A DNA stretch of 35,956 bases from Pseudomonadota bacterium (GTDB lineage Bacteria > Desulfobacterota > Desulfobulbia > Desulfobulbales > JAGXFP01). The DNA is taken from positions 1 to 35,956 of the forward strand of contig JAHJAA010000066.1 in assembly GCA_018814305.1 (NCBI GenBank), given 5' to 3'. How positions within the stretch are numbered: the stretch's first letter is position 1; each line of letters starts with the position of its first letter. Position numbers and translations under genes: made by a program. Under the pieces are notes generated by a model, which was not told where the DNA came from, did no database searches, and saw only the letters and a program-made list of their open reading frames with translations. Below are positions 1-7,915 of the stretch, one piece after another.

Positions 1-141
1 CCACGGCAACTCTCTTTGCCGTTCGCGGAATAGGATCTCAAATAACCAAGCTTACTTCCCTGATGCTGAGGGGGCGTTGCCTCAACGTTCCCTCATTTTT
101 GGAGGATATACCTCCCTTAATTTGCGAGTTCGCTCTCACTT

Positions 142-564
142 GTGGGTATCGGAAATGATACGACAACGACCAACTCATTAGGGCTCTATGCCCTGTCAAA
201 CCTCACCACAGGTAGTCGAACTATCGCAGCATCCCTGAATGGCTACGAGAGCTATCTTGGGACTGTAGTTGTCAGTACAGGAAGTACGGTCTCTCATAAT
301 ATCCAGCTAACACCTTCAGGTGGTGGGTCTTCGACAACGACAACAGTATTTCCGAATAATACCACTTCAACCACCTCAGGAGCTACAACCAGCACCTCAG
401 TGGGACAAACGACCACAACCAGCACCTCTGGGTCAGGTCCATCAACGACTATTCCTCCGGTTACAACAACCACCAGCACAACAACCACAACAACTACTGC
501 CCCAAGTTCAAGTGCCATTTTCAATACTTCGACCTTTGATAGTGGTGCGGTTTACGGAAACTAA
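142..564 (+). CDS. Thr-rich surface protein fragment with a carboxypeptidase-regulatory-like fold, probably broken at its 5' end
   Basis: The first ~60 residues resemble the second half of a carboxypeptidase-regulatory-like (PEGA/CarboxypepD_reg) beta-sandwich, with the typical pattern TTTTNSLGLYALSNLTTGS followed by a GY..Y..TVVVSTGSTV strand. Residues ~63-120 are a very Thr/Ser-rich linker of the kind seen in exported surface proteins. The frame is closed by several stops just upstream, the last ending at 120, and the GTG at 142 has no convincing ribosome binding site. No signal peptide or beginning of the domain is present. It therefore looks like the 3' part of a larger secreted protein cut by rearrangement near 120-140. 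Two other frames are open from the window edge (frame 2 to 180, frame 3 to about 170), but I recognise nothing in them. A real short gene is less likely. Confidence 0.45.
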   Translation: MGIGNDTTTTNSLGLYALSNLTTGSRTIAASLNGYESYLGTVVVSTGSTVSHNIQLTPSGGGSSTTTTVFPNNTTSTTSGATTSTSVGQTTTTSTSGSGPSTTIPPVTTTTSTTTTTTTAPSSSAIFNTSTFDSGAVYGN

Positions 565-598
565 TATTCTGAACAAGATAACGATAAGGCGAATAACG

Positions 599-1453
599 AT
601 GAAATATACAATAAAATGTTTAGCGATTGGTTGTCTTCTGATGGGTGTCCCTGCGGTAGCAATGGCAGGTGAAACGGTTACCAACTCCTTCTCATCAGGG
701 GAGGTAGTCAGTGCCAGTAAGATGAACTCGAATTTCAGCTTTTTGGCAGACAGGTCATGGGGGCTAATCGGTACTGATCTTTATTATACCGATGGCAGAG
801 TGGGGATTGGGACGAGTAGTCCAGCGACCAAATTAGATATTGTAGGGAATGGATCAACAAATTATAGCGCATTATTTCATGTTAAAGAAAATGGGACATC
901 CGCAATTGCTGATTTTGAACATTCATCTGGAGCAACTGCGACCGTCGTTGGAGGGGATATAAACTCATTTTTTGGATCTCGGAGCAACCATCCTGCCGCC
1001 TATGGGGCCAACAATACTGCGCATATATGGATAAATACAAATGGCAATGTCGGTATCGGTAAAACTACCACGTCCTACCCCCTTGAAATGGCATCAGGGG
1101 CCCACGTCACCATAGGAGGTGTCTGGACAGATGCTTCCAGTCGTGGGTTCAAAGAGAACATCAAAAAGCTGAAAGCTGAGGAAGCATATAAGGCACTAAG
1201 AGGCCTGGAACCAGTTACTTACAACTACAAAGTTGATCAGTCTGAAGAGTATGTTGGATTCATCGCTGAGGATGTTCCTGAAATGGTTGCCATGAAAGAC
1301 AGGAAGAGCCTGAGCCCGATGGATATGGTTGGTGTTCTGACTAAGGTTGTTCAGGAGCAGGATAGTCAGATTGTGGCCCAAAACACTCAAATTTCAGCTC
1401 TGACCGCCCTTGTATGTGTTGATCACCCAGAGGCTGATATCTGCCAGAAGTAA
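599..1453 (+). CDS. Secreted protein with C-terminal S74 (intramolecular chaperone) domain
   Basis: A 284-residue exported protein. Residues 1-23 form a signal peptide ending AVAMA before GETV. The middle (~50-175) carries two copies of a VGIG-type turn (68-71 and 151-154), as in tail-fibre-like trimeric proteins. Residues ~180-265 match the peptidase S74/endosialidase chaperone domain: SSRGFKENIKKL, then EPVTYNYK, YVGFIAEDVPEMV and SLSPMDMVGVLTKVVQEQ, followed by a short coiled coil. In this family the C-terminal domain drives trimer folding and often cleaves itself off. The ATG at 599 follows a weak AAGG; the frame is open further upstream, but that part overlaps the Thr-rich fragment and has no start signal. 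The signal peptide makes a secreted or surface trimer more likely than a phage fibre. A terminator follows at 1489-1526. Confidence 0.85.
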   Translation: MKYTIKCLAIGCLLMGVPAVAMAGETVTNSFSSGEVVSASKMNSNFSFLADRSWGLIGTDLYYTDGRVGIGTSSPATKLDIVGNGSTNYSALFHVKENGTSAIADFEHSSGATATVVGGDINSFFGSRSNHPAAYGANNTAHIWINTNGNVGIGKTTTSYPLEMASGAHVTIGGVWTDASSRGFKENIKKLKAEEAYKALRGLEPVTYNYKVDQSEEYVGFIAEDVPEMVAMKDRKSLSPMDMVGVLTKVVQEQDSQIVAQNTQISALTALVCVDHPEADICQK

Positions 1454-1488
1454 GCTCTAACAACAATCTTGAGTGAAACTCTCCTTTA

Positions 1489-1526
1489 GGGTGCTGGCTC
1501 TTTCTCCTTGGGCTGGCACCTTTTTT
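1489..1526 (+). terminator. Intrinsic terminator after the S74 protein
   Basis: An imperfect GC-rich stem (GGGTGCTGGC paired with GCTGGCACC) closes a pyrimidine-rich loop and is followed directly by six T residues. It lies ~35 bases after the stop of the S74-domain gene. Confidence 0.75.
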
Positions 1527-1613
1527 ATCGTCCAACCGCCCATACATCAAAATTCTGGCAATTTCGGGAACATCTTACTCAATTGCAAGCCAACATTTTT
1601 CCAAGGAGCTTAA

Positions 1614-1897
1614 TGGTGCATATTCCGGTCGAAGCCGACCGCTGTTCCGGCGGGAAGCCGACCGGCATTCCGATTTGATGGCGACCGGCATTCCGGCCGG
1701 ATGCCGACCGCTTTTCCGGAGCTATCCGACCGTTTATTAGTGATGTAGTCGCGAGGTAACTCAGCAGGTATCATCGCCCCTCATTCTACTGAGGGGAAAA
1801 GATGCCACAAGAGAGAGTTGCCATGCGAAAGATTCGAGATATACTCCGTTTGTCCTGGTCCTGTAACCAGAGCCGTCAAGCCATTGCCACCAGTTGT
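1614..1897 (+). mobile_element. Left-end remnant of an IS21-family insertion sequence
   Basis: Five copies of a ~23-base unit built on TTCCGG...GCCGACCG lie head to tail at about 1621-1732, after a TGGTGCATATTCCGG start. IS21-family elements characteristically carry multiple ~20 bp terminal repeats for transposase binding, followed by istA. The only coding part left starts at 1802 and is cut at about 1897. No istB and no right end are present in the window. The element is a decayed end and not a working transposon. Confidence 0.75.
1802..1897 (+). pseudogene. istA: IstA transposase N-terminal remnant (IS21 family)
   Basis: The first 32 codons read MPQERVAMRKIRDILRLSWS followed by CNQSRQAIATSC, the typical beginning of IS21 IstA with its first HTH helices (R-K-I-R-D-I-L-R-L, then S-R-Q-A-I-A). 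After Cys32 the similarity ends abruptly. The frame then runs into the foldback element at 1901 and unrelated sequence up to 2134. An IstA is normally ~340-510 residues, so over 90% is missing. Confidence 0.75.
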
Positions 1898-1900
1898 GAT

Positions 1901-2060
1901 TTGTTGCGTTGTTGCGTGTTGCGGGACGCTCTTAAACAACTAAACAACATGAGTGTTAAGATAAAGCCCAGACTCATGACTTCAATGGATTCAGGATGGG
2001 TAAGGAAAGGGATCAAGTTAGTTAGTTATTTAATAGCGTCCCGCAACACACGCCAACAAC
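1901..2060. repeat. ~160 bp foldback (MITE-like) element
   Basis: Outer arms at 1908-1930 and 2035-2060 are inverted copies sharing AGCGTCCCGCAACAC and CAACAAC. The complementarity continues more weakly inward (about 1931-1948 against 2017-2034), and an inner hairpin CATGAGT/ACTCATG is nested inside. No ORF of its own is seen. It abuts the break in istA, so it may mark the junction of the deletion that removed the rest of the IS. Confidence 0.65.
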
Positions 2061-2157
2061 TTGATTTTACCAAATTTGAGCACCAGACAGTTTATTTTAG
2101 CAATATTTTCCATCCGGAAATACTTGTGTTTTGAGGGTAAAAATATATCATTTTTAT

Positions 2158-2426
2158 ATGGAATTTGAATTTGATGAGAACAAAAGCCAACTGAACCGAG
2201 AAAAAATGGGATTGATTTTATTGAAGCCCAGATCCTTTGGGAAGATCCTGATCTGTTGGAAATACCAGCCAAAACGGTTGACGAACAGAGACTTCTTGTT
2301 ATCGGAAAAATCGCAGACAAGTATTGGTCCGGTATAATTACCTACCGTTCTACAAGAAGACGGATCATTTCAGTACGTCGTGCACGACAAGAGGAGGTTG
2401 CATTGTATGAAAGCGAAAGATTTTGA
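2158..2426 (+). pseudogene. brnT: BrnT-type toxin, frameshifted
   Basis: Two adjacent frames together encode a complete BrnT-like protein of ~90 residues. The first gives MEFEFDENKSQLNREK. After a one-base slip the second gives IDFIEAQILWEDPDLLEIPA, then KTVDEQRLLVIGKIADKYW, SGIITYRS and RRRIISVRRARQEEV, ending at a TGA at 2424-2426. The break lies in or beside the A-run 2201-2206, where the family expects a codon (usually His) before Gly-Ile-Asp. BrnT is a RelE-like ribonuclease toxin. As read, the frame would give only an inactive product. A one-base sequencing error or slippage on the A-run would restore it. The gene overlaps brnA by 20 bases, the usual BrnT-BrnA arrangement. Confidence 0.8.
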
Positions 2427-2634
2427 TAAGACATTCGAAAAAGGGGCGGATATAACCGCTCATCTTGATCTCGACAAAGCCCGAAGACCGGAGCAGATAG
2501 CAAAAAGAATTAACATCGATTTCCCTGCCTGGGTTGTTCAGCGGGTTGATAAAGAAGCAATACGACTAGGAGTGAGCCGCCAAGCTCTGTTAAAAATCTG
2601 GCTAGCCGAAAAGGTTGAAGGGAAGGCAACCTGA
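2407..2634 (+). CDS. brnA: BrnA-family antitoxin
   Basis: A 75-residue protein, MKAKDFDKTFEKGADITAHL..., with the family hallmarks: an acidic N-terminus (DFDKTFEKGADIT) that contacts the toxin, then ARRPEQIAKRINIDFPAWVV and a C-terminal ribbon-helix-helix-like DNA-binding region ending VSRQALLKIWLAEKVE. I chose the ATG at 2407 because GAGGAGG lies just upstream and because it matches the family start; the frame is open to 2380 without such a signal. BrnA neutralises BrnT and represses the operon. Here the antitoxin frame is intact while the toxin frame is broken, so it may be a relic or may still repress its promoter. It converges on the MFS gene with only 12 bases between stops. Confidence 0.85.
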   Translation: MKAKDFDKTFEKGADITAHLDLDKARRPEQIAKRINIDFPAWVVQRVDKEAIRLGVSRQALLKIWLAEKVEGKAT

Positions 2635-2646
2635 CCTTCATCTAGC

Positions 2647-3873
2647 TTACGAAGTAACTTTCGGCAACCTTGAAGCCAGGATCGCGCCAAGGCCTGCCAA
2701 AAAGGCGGTTATGAGAAAACTTGAGAAGAAAGAACCGCTCCGCTCTGCCATGAGACCTGCCGCAGCAGGGGCCGATATCTGACCCAACGAAAAAATAAAG
2801 GTAATAAACCCGAATACCCGGGCGGCATGACGAGGTCCGGCCAGATCGCCGACCAAAGCAGCCATGATTGATGGAATCGACCAGGCAGTGATGCCGAAGC
2901 ACCCTATGGAAAGATAGAGAAAAAAGTGAGGCAGTCCCTGCCAACCGGCAAAGAGATAGCTAATTGCCTGAATGGCAAAAACCGTGACCAATGCCGACCG
3001 GCGACTGAATCGATCGGACATAGTACCGAAGATCGGCCCGGACATCAGGCTCAAGCCACCCACCCAGGCCCAGAAATTCCCGGCCAGCGCTTCCGAAAAT
3101 CCCCGATCACGAATCATCGAGGTCACGATGAAGGTCACATAGACCACATAGGTGGCGCCGAACAAGAAATAGAGCGCCCCCAGATGGGCGAGATTTTTCC
3201 GGCTGATCCTTTTCTCAGGCTCACACCACTCACCACGGTCGGCAACTGGCGCTTTCTCTCCGTAAGGTTCCAGCCCCATATCCCTTGGAGAATTCCTTAA
3301 CACCAGTGCATCAATCAAGAAGACGACCAGCACCAGCCCCCCCAGGACCAGCCAGCCCGACCGCCATCCTTCGGCACCCCCACGACTATTGAGCCAGGGT
3401 ACCAACTTACCCGCCAGCAGGATGGCAAAGCCGCTACCGATCACCACGAACCCGGTGGCCCGCCCCCTGCGACTACTGGTGAACCAGGAGGAGGACAGTG
3501 CCATGATCGGCACATTAGCCCCACCGCTGCCTAGACCGGTGAAGAAATAAAGAACCAGAATCATCAAATAGGCATGGCTGATGCCGATCAGCATCATTGA
3601 CAAACCAACAATCAGAAGTGCCAGGGCGATGGTGGCACGATGGCCGATACGAGCCGCCACGGTGCCGCAGACCAGAACCGCAAGCAGGTAGCCGGTGAAG
3701 TTGATCGTTGAGATCAATCCCATCTGGGAGTAATCAAGACCCAAAGAAGCGCCCATGGCAGGCAGTAGCATGCCCAGAGCAAAACGCCCCAGTCCCAGAC
3801 AGGCGAAGATCCCCAGGGTGGAACTCCAGACGATATGCCAGCCGTAATGGAGGCGAGGGGAAGAAGTGGTCAT
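2647..3873 (-). CDS. MFS transporter, YbfB/YjiJ-like
   Basis: A 408-residue protein with about 12 hydrophobic helices and the usual MFS halves. It begins MTTSSPRLHYGWHIVWSSTL and carries a helix 2-3 loop (GTVAARIGHRATIA) and a second-half loop (FGTMSDRFSRRSALVT) with the D-R/RR signature. The FARFALG-like GRFALGMLLP motif in helix 1 and the overall pattern point to the YbfB/YjiJ (MFS_4-like) group of uncharacterised carriers in the inner membrane. It is 134 bases downstream of the aminotransferase on the same strand, so it may be co-transcribed and move an amino acid or 2-oxo/aryl acid; that role is inference from position. The ribosome binding site is weak. Confidence 0.85.
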   Translation of the reverse strand: MTTSSPRLHYGWHIVWSSTLGIFACLGLGRFALGMLLPAMGASLGLDYSQMGLISTINFTGYLLAVLVCGTVAARIGHRATIALALLIVGLSMMLIGISHAYLMILVLYFFTGLGSGGANVPIMALSSSWFTSSRRGRATGFVVIGSGFAILLAGKLVPWLNSRGGAEGWRSGWLVLGGLVLVVFLIDALVLRNSPRDMGLEPYGEKAPVADRGEWCEPEKRISRKNLAHLGALYFLFGATYVVYVTFIVTSMIRDRGFSEALAGNFWAWVGGLSLMSGPIFGTMSDRFSRRSALVTVFAIQAISYLFAGWQGLPHFFLYLSIGCFGITAWSIPSIMAALVGDLAGPRHAARVFGFITFIFSLGQISAPAAAGLMAERSGSFFSSFLITAFLAGLGAILASRLPKVTS

Positions 3874-4007
3874 ATCAGGCCATATACCTTAAAGCCAAAA
3901 TCTTCAATTACAAAGGCGCGCGGAAACCGAATACAGCAGGACAAAACCCGCTACAGCGACAAAAGAATGCAGCGAACGCCGAAGCGTGTGCGACATCAAC
4001 GGCGGAT

Positions 4008-5192
4008 TCAGGCCTTCGCCGCTGCCATGGCCCTTTTAAAGGCCTCAGCCGATCGCTCGATAACCGCATCCTCCACACAAAAGGCCAGTCGAAAATAGCC
4101 GGGCATCCCAAAACCCCGACCGGGCACCGCCAGGATTTTCTGCTCCTGAAGCAGACTGACGAACTTCACATCATCCTCAATGGGCGCTTTGGGGAACAGA
4201 TAAAAGGCCCCTTTGGGCGGCACAAACTCATAGCCCGCCTCAGCCAGGATCCGACAGAACACCTCACGCCGTTTGGCATAGATCGTGTTGTCAACGGCGG
4301 CCCCCTGCAGTTTGGCCACCACCCGCTGCATCAGGGCCGGGGCATTGACAAAGCCCAGGATCCGATTAGCCAGGGCCATGGAACCCAACAGCAATATCTT
4401 ATCGGTGGCCTCCGGGTGCACGGCAATGTAGCCAATCCGCTCCCCGGGGAGAGACAAATCCTTGGAGTAGGATGAGACCAGAATAGTGTTCGGAGTTGCC
4501 ATAAAAACCGAGGGGACCCGATACCCTTCATAGACGATCTTCCGATACGGTTCATCGGCCACCAGGTAGATGACGGAACTAAATTTTTTCCCGGCCTCGA
4601 TCAATAACTTGCCCAACGCGGCCAGTTCCTCTCCGGTATAGATCTGACCGGTGGGATTATTGGGGCTATTGAAGATGAGGGCCTTGGTCTGGGGGGTCAA
4701 GGCCGCCTCAATTGCCGGAAGATCCAAGCTGAAATCGGATCTGGTGTTAACCACCTTGGTCACTCCACCATGATTATCAACATAGAAGTTGTACTCGACA
4801 AAGAAGGGGGCCAGAATGATCACCTCATCACCTGGATTCAGCAGGGCCTTCATCACCACATTGAGCCCCCCAGCCGCGCCGCAGGTCATCAACATTTCCG
4901 TTTCATCAATGGTGATATTCTGCTCACTGGAAATCTGGGCGGCCACTGCTTTACGCACCGCAGGATACCCGGGATTGGGCATGTATCCGTGTACCCCAGG
5001 CTTCTCCTCGGCCAGCACCTCGTTCATGGCCATCATATATTCCGGAGGCGGCGGTAGATCGGGATTGCCGAGACTGAAGTCAAAGACATTCTCAGCCCCG
5101 AACTGGGCCTTCATCTTGGTGCCCTCCTCAAACATCTTACGGATCCAAGAGGAGCGGGTGGCAAAGTCGAGCATTTTTGCAGATAAGGTCAT
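4008..5192 (-). CDS. PLP-dependent class I/II aminotransferase
   Basis: A 394-residue fold-type I aminotransferase of usual length. Key sites: NPDLPPPP near residue 43, GAAGG at 105-109, NNPTG at 178-182, the cofactor-binding Asp213 in VADEPYR, the Schiff-base Lys244 in SSYSKDLSLPGERIGY, and the late substrate-carboxylate Arg in GYFRLAF. The family converts amino acids to 2-oxoacids with 2-oxoglutarate as acceptor. With IorAB and two phenylacetate-CoA ligases nearby, an aromatic amino acid aminotransferase is plausible, but sequence alone does not fix whether it prefers aromatic, aspartate or alanine substrates. Its start at 5192 lies just after AAAGAGGACC. Confidence 0.9.
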   Translation of the reverse strand: MTLSAKMLDFATRSSWIRKMFEEGTKMKAQFGAENVFDFSLGNPDLPPPPEYMMAMNEVLAEEKPGVHGYMPNPGYPAVRKAVAAQISSEQNITIDETEMLMTCGAAGGLNVVMKALLNPGDEVIILAPFFVEYNFYVDNHGGVTKVVNTRSDFSLDLPAIEAALTPQTKALIFNSPNNPTGQIYTGEELAALGKLLIEAGKKFSSVIYLVADEPYRKIVYEGYRVPSVFMATPNTILVSSYSKDLSLPGERIGYIAVHPEATDKILLLGSMALANRILGFVNAPALMQRVVAKLQGAAVDNTIYAKRREVFCRILAEAGYEFVPPKGAFYLFPKAPIEDDVKFVSLLQEQKILAVPGRGFGMPGYFRLAFCVEDAVIERSAEAFKRAMAAAKA

Positions 5193-5232
5193 GGGGGGTC
5201 CTCTTTTCTTTTTAGAATAGATTTTTTGATGA

Positions 5233-5268
5233 GTTATAAGTGTTAAGTTAAAAGTTATAAGTTGTGGA
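5233..5268. repeat. TTATAAG-type inverted repeat, copy A
   Basis: This 36-base AT-rich stretch, containing GTTATAAGT twice and ending GTTGTGGA, is the inverted partner of 5689-5724 (30 of 36 positions match). The pair brackets the four-helix-bundle gene. Similar TTATAAGTT-rich stretches occur at about 10629-10666, 10746-10772, 14348-14390 and 17751-17776, always in gaps between genes. Confidence 0.7.
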
Positions 5269-5281
5269 GGTTACGTTTAGT

Positions 5282-5656
5282 TTATTTCTGGGCGTTGGCA
5301 ATGGAGGTGAAGATGGCTAAAAGCTCGGTGCATTCTTTTAGATTGGGAGTAATTTCTTCCTCAGCTAAAAATCCTGCTTCACATATCACTTCTAGCCAAT
5401 ACTGGGTTTCACTGGCCTCGCTCTCGCAGATTTTGATCCGATTATTAAATTCAGCACGACTCCGGGCTCGATTTGCTTCCCGGTAGTTAGCCCCGATAGA
5501 CGTTCCGGACTTGGTGATCTGGTTTCGCAAAACCTTGCCTTCCGGAGAATGAGGCAGCATAGCGGATAGTCGGATAATCCTCACCGCAAACTGTCGAGTC
5601 CTCCGCTCAAGTTCCCGGGCAAATTCCTCATTACTCAGCCTGTTGCCTCTCTGCAC
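5282..5656 (-). CDS. Four-helix-bundle protein (S23/IVP-like)
   Basis: About 124 residues, helical throughout, matching the four-helix-bundle family first found in 23S rRNA intervening sequences: ...FAVRIIRLSAMLPHSPEGKV, then LRNQITKSGTSIGANYREA, a R-S-R-A-E-F-N-N-R-I-K-I helix and ESEASETQYWLEVICEAGFL. The conserved S-G-T-S-I-G-A-N-Y-R-E-A segment is clear. The function of the family is unknown; members form oligomeric bundles. The start is uncertain: no ATG lies near the N-terminus, and GTG at 5656 or TTG at 5665 or 5695 are possible, the last lying inside the flanking repeat. The gene is bracketed by inverted TTATAAG repeats, has no relation to its metabolic neighbours, and looks inserted. 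Confidence 0.8.
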   Translation of the reverse strand: MQRGNRLSNEEFARELERRTRQFAVRIIRLSAMLPHSPEGKVLRNQITKSGTSIGANYREANRARSRAEFNNRIKICESEASETQYWLEVICEAGFLAEEEITPNLKECTELLAIFTSIANAQK

Positions 5657-5688
5657 AATCGTCAAAACCCCCAATCCGATCCGTCCAA

Positions 5689-5724
5689 TCCACAACTTAT
5701 AACTTTACACTTTCAACTTACAAC
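5689..5724. repeat. TTATAAG-type inverted repeat, copy B
   Basis: Inverted copy of 5233-5268 (30/36 matches) on the other side of the four-helix-bundle gene. It lies directly after the stop of the first phenylacetate-CoA ligase gene, whose last codons touch it. Confidence 0.7.
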
Positions 5725-7016
5725 TGTCTTTTATCAACAATCCTCTTGGCTTTGCCTTCCGAGCGTTCCAAGGACTTCTCCTCAACCAATTTCACACCGA
5801 CACCAATACCCAGTTCAGTTGCCATGCGCTTCTTGATCAACTCAATCATCTCCCGCTGTTTCTTCATCTGATCAAAGAAAATCACCTCACTCACCTCAAC
5901 CAGCACGGTGATCTTATCCAAACGACCATCCCGTTCCACCACGATCTGATAATGAGGTTTTACGCCCTCAATCTCAAAAAGGACTTCCTCAATCTGAGAG
6001 GGATAAACATTGACCCCCTTGATGATCAACATGTCATCGGTGCGACCCATTACCCGTTGCATCCGAGTCAAGGTGCGGCCGCAGGGGCAAGACTCGGACA
6101 ACAGCCGGGAGAGGTCGCGGGTCCGGTAGCGAATCACCGGAAAGGCCTCCTTGGTCAGGGTGGTGATGACTATCTCGCCAATTTCACCAGGAGCCACTGG
6201 TTCCAGGGTATCGGGGTTGATCACCTCGACCAGGAAATGATCTTCATTGATGTGCAGGCCGTTCCTTTCCTGACATTCCCCGGCAACGCCCGGCCCCATG
6301 ACCTCACTGAGGCCGTAGTTATCAGTGGCGATGATGTTCAGCTTGTTCTGGATTTCGTTGCGCATGGCCTCGGACCATGGTTCGCCCCCGAACAGACCAT
6401 ACTTGAGGGAAAGGGCATTGATATCGATCCCCTTCTCCTCCATGATATCGGCCAGCAGCAGGGCATAACTCGGGGTACAGACCAAGGCGGTGGTCCGGAA
6501 GTCTTCCATGATCTGGAGCTGACGCTTGGTATTGCCGGAAGACATGGGAATAACCGAAGCGCCCACTGCTTCGGCCCCGTAATGAAGGCCAAAACCGCCG
6601 GTGAACATCCCGTAGCCAAAGGCGATCTGAACCACATCATCCTTGGTTACCCCGGCCCCGGTCAGAACCCGGGCAACGAGAGATGACCAGTTCTTGATAT
6701 CATTATGGGTATAACCAACCACGGTGGCCTGACCGGTGGTGCCGGATGAAGCATGAATCCGGACCACCTCACGAAGCGGCACGGCAAAAAGGCCGTAGGG
6801 ATAGTTATCGCGCAGGTCCTGCTTGGTAGTGAATGGTAATTTCGAAAGGTCATCCAGGGAGGAGATATCCTCCGGAGAAATAGCCAGATCCTTAAATTTT
6901 TTCCGATAAAACGGCACATGGGTGGCCACCCGATAGAGGGTGGACTGCAACCGCTCCAGCTGGAGCTGGGCTAGATCATCCCGGCTGATGCATTCCTTCT
7001 CCTGTTCCCAGTACAT
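5718..7016 (-). CDS. paaK: Phenylacetate-CoA ligase (AMP-forming), copy 1
   Basis: A 432-residue adenylate-forming enzyme of the PaaK type: aryl acid + ATP + CoA gives aryl-CoA, AMP and PPi. The P-loop-like motif [20 protein letters not shown] starts near residue 88, followed by [38 protein letters not shown] and [20 protein letters not shown]; the C-terminal domain ends [14 protein letters not shown]. The start is supported by AGGAGG seven bases before the ATG. It lies ~180 bases after livF, separated by a strong palindrome. It is clearly paralogous to the ligase at 12779-14092. Likely substrates are phenylacetate, indoleacetate or a related aryl acid; the exact one cannot be read from the sequence. 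Confidence 0.92.
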   Translation of the reverse strand: MYWEQEKECISRDDLAQLQLERLQSTLYRVATHVPFYRKKFKDLAISPEDISSLDDLSKLPFTTKQDLRDNYPYGLFAVPLREVVRIHASSGTTGQATVVGYTHNDIKNWSSLVARVLTGAGVTKDDVVQIAFGYGMFTGGFGLHYGAEAVGASVIPMSSGNTKRQLQIMEDFRTTALVCTPSYALLLADIMEEKGIDINALSLKYGLFGGEPWSEAMRNEIQNKLNIIATDNYGLSEVMGPGVAGECQERNGLHINEDHFLVEVINPDTLEPVAPGEIGEIVITTLTKEAFPVIRYRTRDLSRLLSESCPCGRTLTRMQRVMGRTDDMLIIKGVNVYPSQIEEVLFEIEGVKPHYQIVVERDGRLDKITVLVEVSEVIFFDQMKKQREMIELIKKRMATELGIGVGVKLVEEKSLERSEGKAKRIVDKRQL

Positions 7017-7090
7017 GGTGTCCTCCTAATAATGGTCCTACGTGTGCAAATAGTATGATCTCAGCAGAACGGAACAAGTCAACTTTCACC

Positions 7091-7200
7091 AATAACGGTC
7101 CAGCTGCACCCCAGATTCGGACAAGCGGGCTGGCGAGCAATAGCAATCCTATGCGAGCAGGACCGATCGTTCGAATCTGGGGTGCAGCTGGACCGTTATT
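7091..7200. repeat. Palindromic element A with 29-bp perfect arms over the livF stop codon
   Basis: Arms 7091-7119 and 7172-7200 are perfect inverted complements. The livF TAA (7196-7198) is inside the right arm. The loop holds the core TGGCGAGCAATAGCAATCCT followed by ATGCGAGCAG (7131-7160), which is shared with element B at 12677-12782. No U-tract follows the stem, so a simple intrinsic terminator is not the whole explanation; it may stabilise the livF 3' end or be a dispersed repeat. Confidence 0.85.
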
Positions 7201-7915
7201 CGACATCGCGGCCGAGGTAAGCCCGCTGCACATCCTTATTGGCCAAAAGATCCTCGGACGGACCCTGGAGAATGATCTTGCCGGTCTCTATAACATACCC
7301 CCGGTCAGCCACCCCGAGGGCGGCCTTGGCATTCTGCTCGATCAGCAGCACGGTGTTCCCTTCCTCCCGCATCCGGCGAATAACCCCGAAGATGGCCTTG
7401 ACCACCAGCGGGGCGAGACCGGTGGAGGGCTCGTCCAGCATGATCAAAGAGGGTCGGGCCATGAGCGCCCGACCCATGGCCAGCATCTGTTGTTCACCCC
7501 CGGAGAGGGTTCCAGCCAACTGATCCCAGCGCTCTTTCAAGACCGGAAACAATTCATATATATGCTCCAGATAGTCCCGAAATTTTTTATTGCCCCTGGC
7601 GTGCTGGACGTAGCCACCCAATACCAAATTTTCACGGACGGTCATGGTGGCAAAGACCTGGCGGCCTTCCGGCACCAGTGAACACCCTTTGCCAACAATC
7701 TTCTCGGCCGGGGTGCGAGTAATGTTTTCACCCTTCAACACAATCTCACCGCCGCAGGACCGGATCAGCCCGGTAATGGTGGAAAGCAGGGTGGTCTTCC
7801 CGGCCCCGTTGGCCCCGATCAGGGTAACAATCTCACCGGGATCGACATGGAGGGAGATCTTCTTCAGCACCCTCAGCTTGCCGTACCCTGCTTCAAGATT
7901 TTTGATCTTAAGCAT
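7196..7915 (-). CDS. livF: Branched-chain amino acid ABC transporter ATPase LivF
   Basis: An ATP-binding subunit of ~239 residues. Walker A is GANGAGKTT at 34-42, the ABC signature is LSGGEQQMLAMGRALMARP, and Walker B is LIMLDEPSTGLAP, with the Liv-type ...VLLIEQNAKAAL after it. It pairs with LivG on the cytoplasmic face of the LivHM permease. I place the start at the ATG at 7915 because the family begins MLKI-NL, and because the in-frame ATG at 7924 would sit directly on its own AGGGG. The gene overlaps the end of livG by 8 bases. Its stop codon lies inside palindrome A. Confidence 0.93.
   Translation of the reverse strand: MLKIKNLEAGYGKLRVLKKISLHVDPGEIVTLIGANGAGKTTLLSTITGLIRSCGGEIVLKGENITRTPAEKIVGKGCSLVPEGRQVFATMTVRENLVLGGYVQHARGNKKFRDYLEHIYELFPVLKERWDQLAGTLSGGEQQMLAMGRALMARPSLIMLDEPSTGLAPLVVKAIFGVIRRMREEGNTVLLIEQNAKAALGVADRGYVIETGKIILQGPSEDLLANKDVQRAYLGRDVE

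Noticed and set aside
294-524. Minus-strand open frame rich in Val
   Set aside because: It is the antisense of the Thr-rich ACA/ACC repeats and has no ribosome binding site or protein-like composition.
1621-1732. A CRISPR array
   Set aside because: The ~23-base units are directly adjacent without unique spacers and fit IS21 terminal repeats.
1802-2134. A 110-residue protein starting at the istA start codon
   Set aside because: Only the first 32 residues are IstA; the rest is the foldback element and unrelated sequence.
4770-5220. Open frames on the plus strand opposite the aminotransferase
   Set aside because: They are shadows of the GC-rich aminotransferase codons on the other strand.
7091-7200. 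An integron attC site
   Set aside because: The core sites RYYYAAC/GTTRRRY are not matched, and no integrase is seen; the second related copy has different arms.
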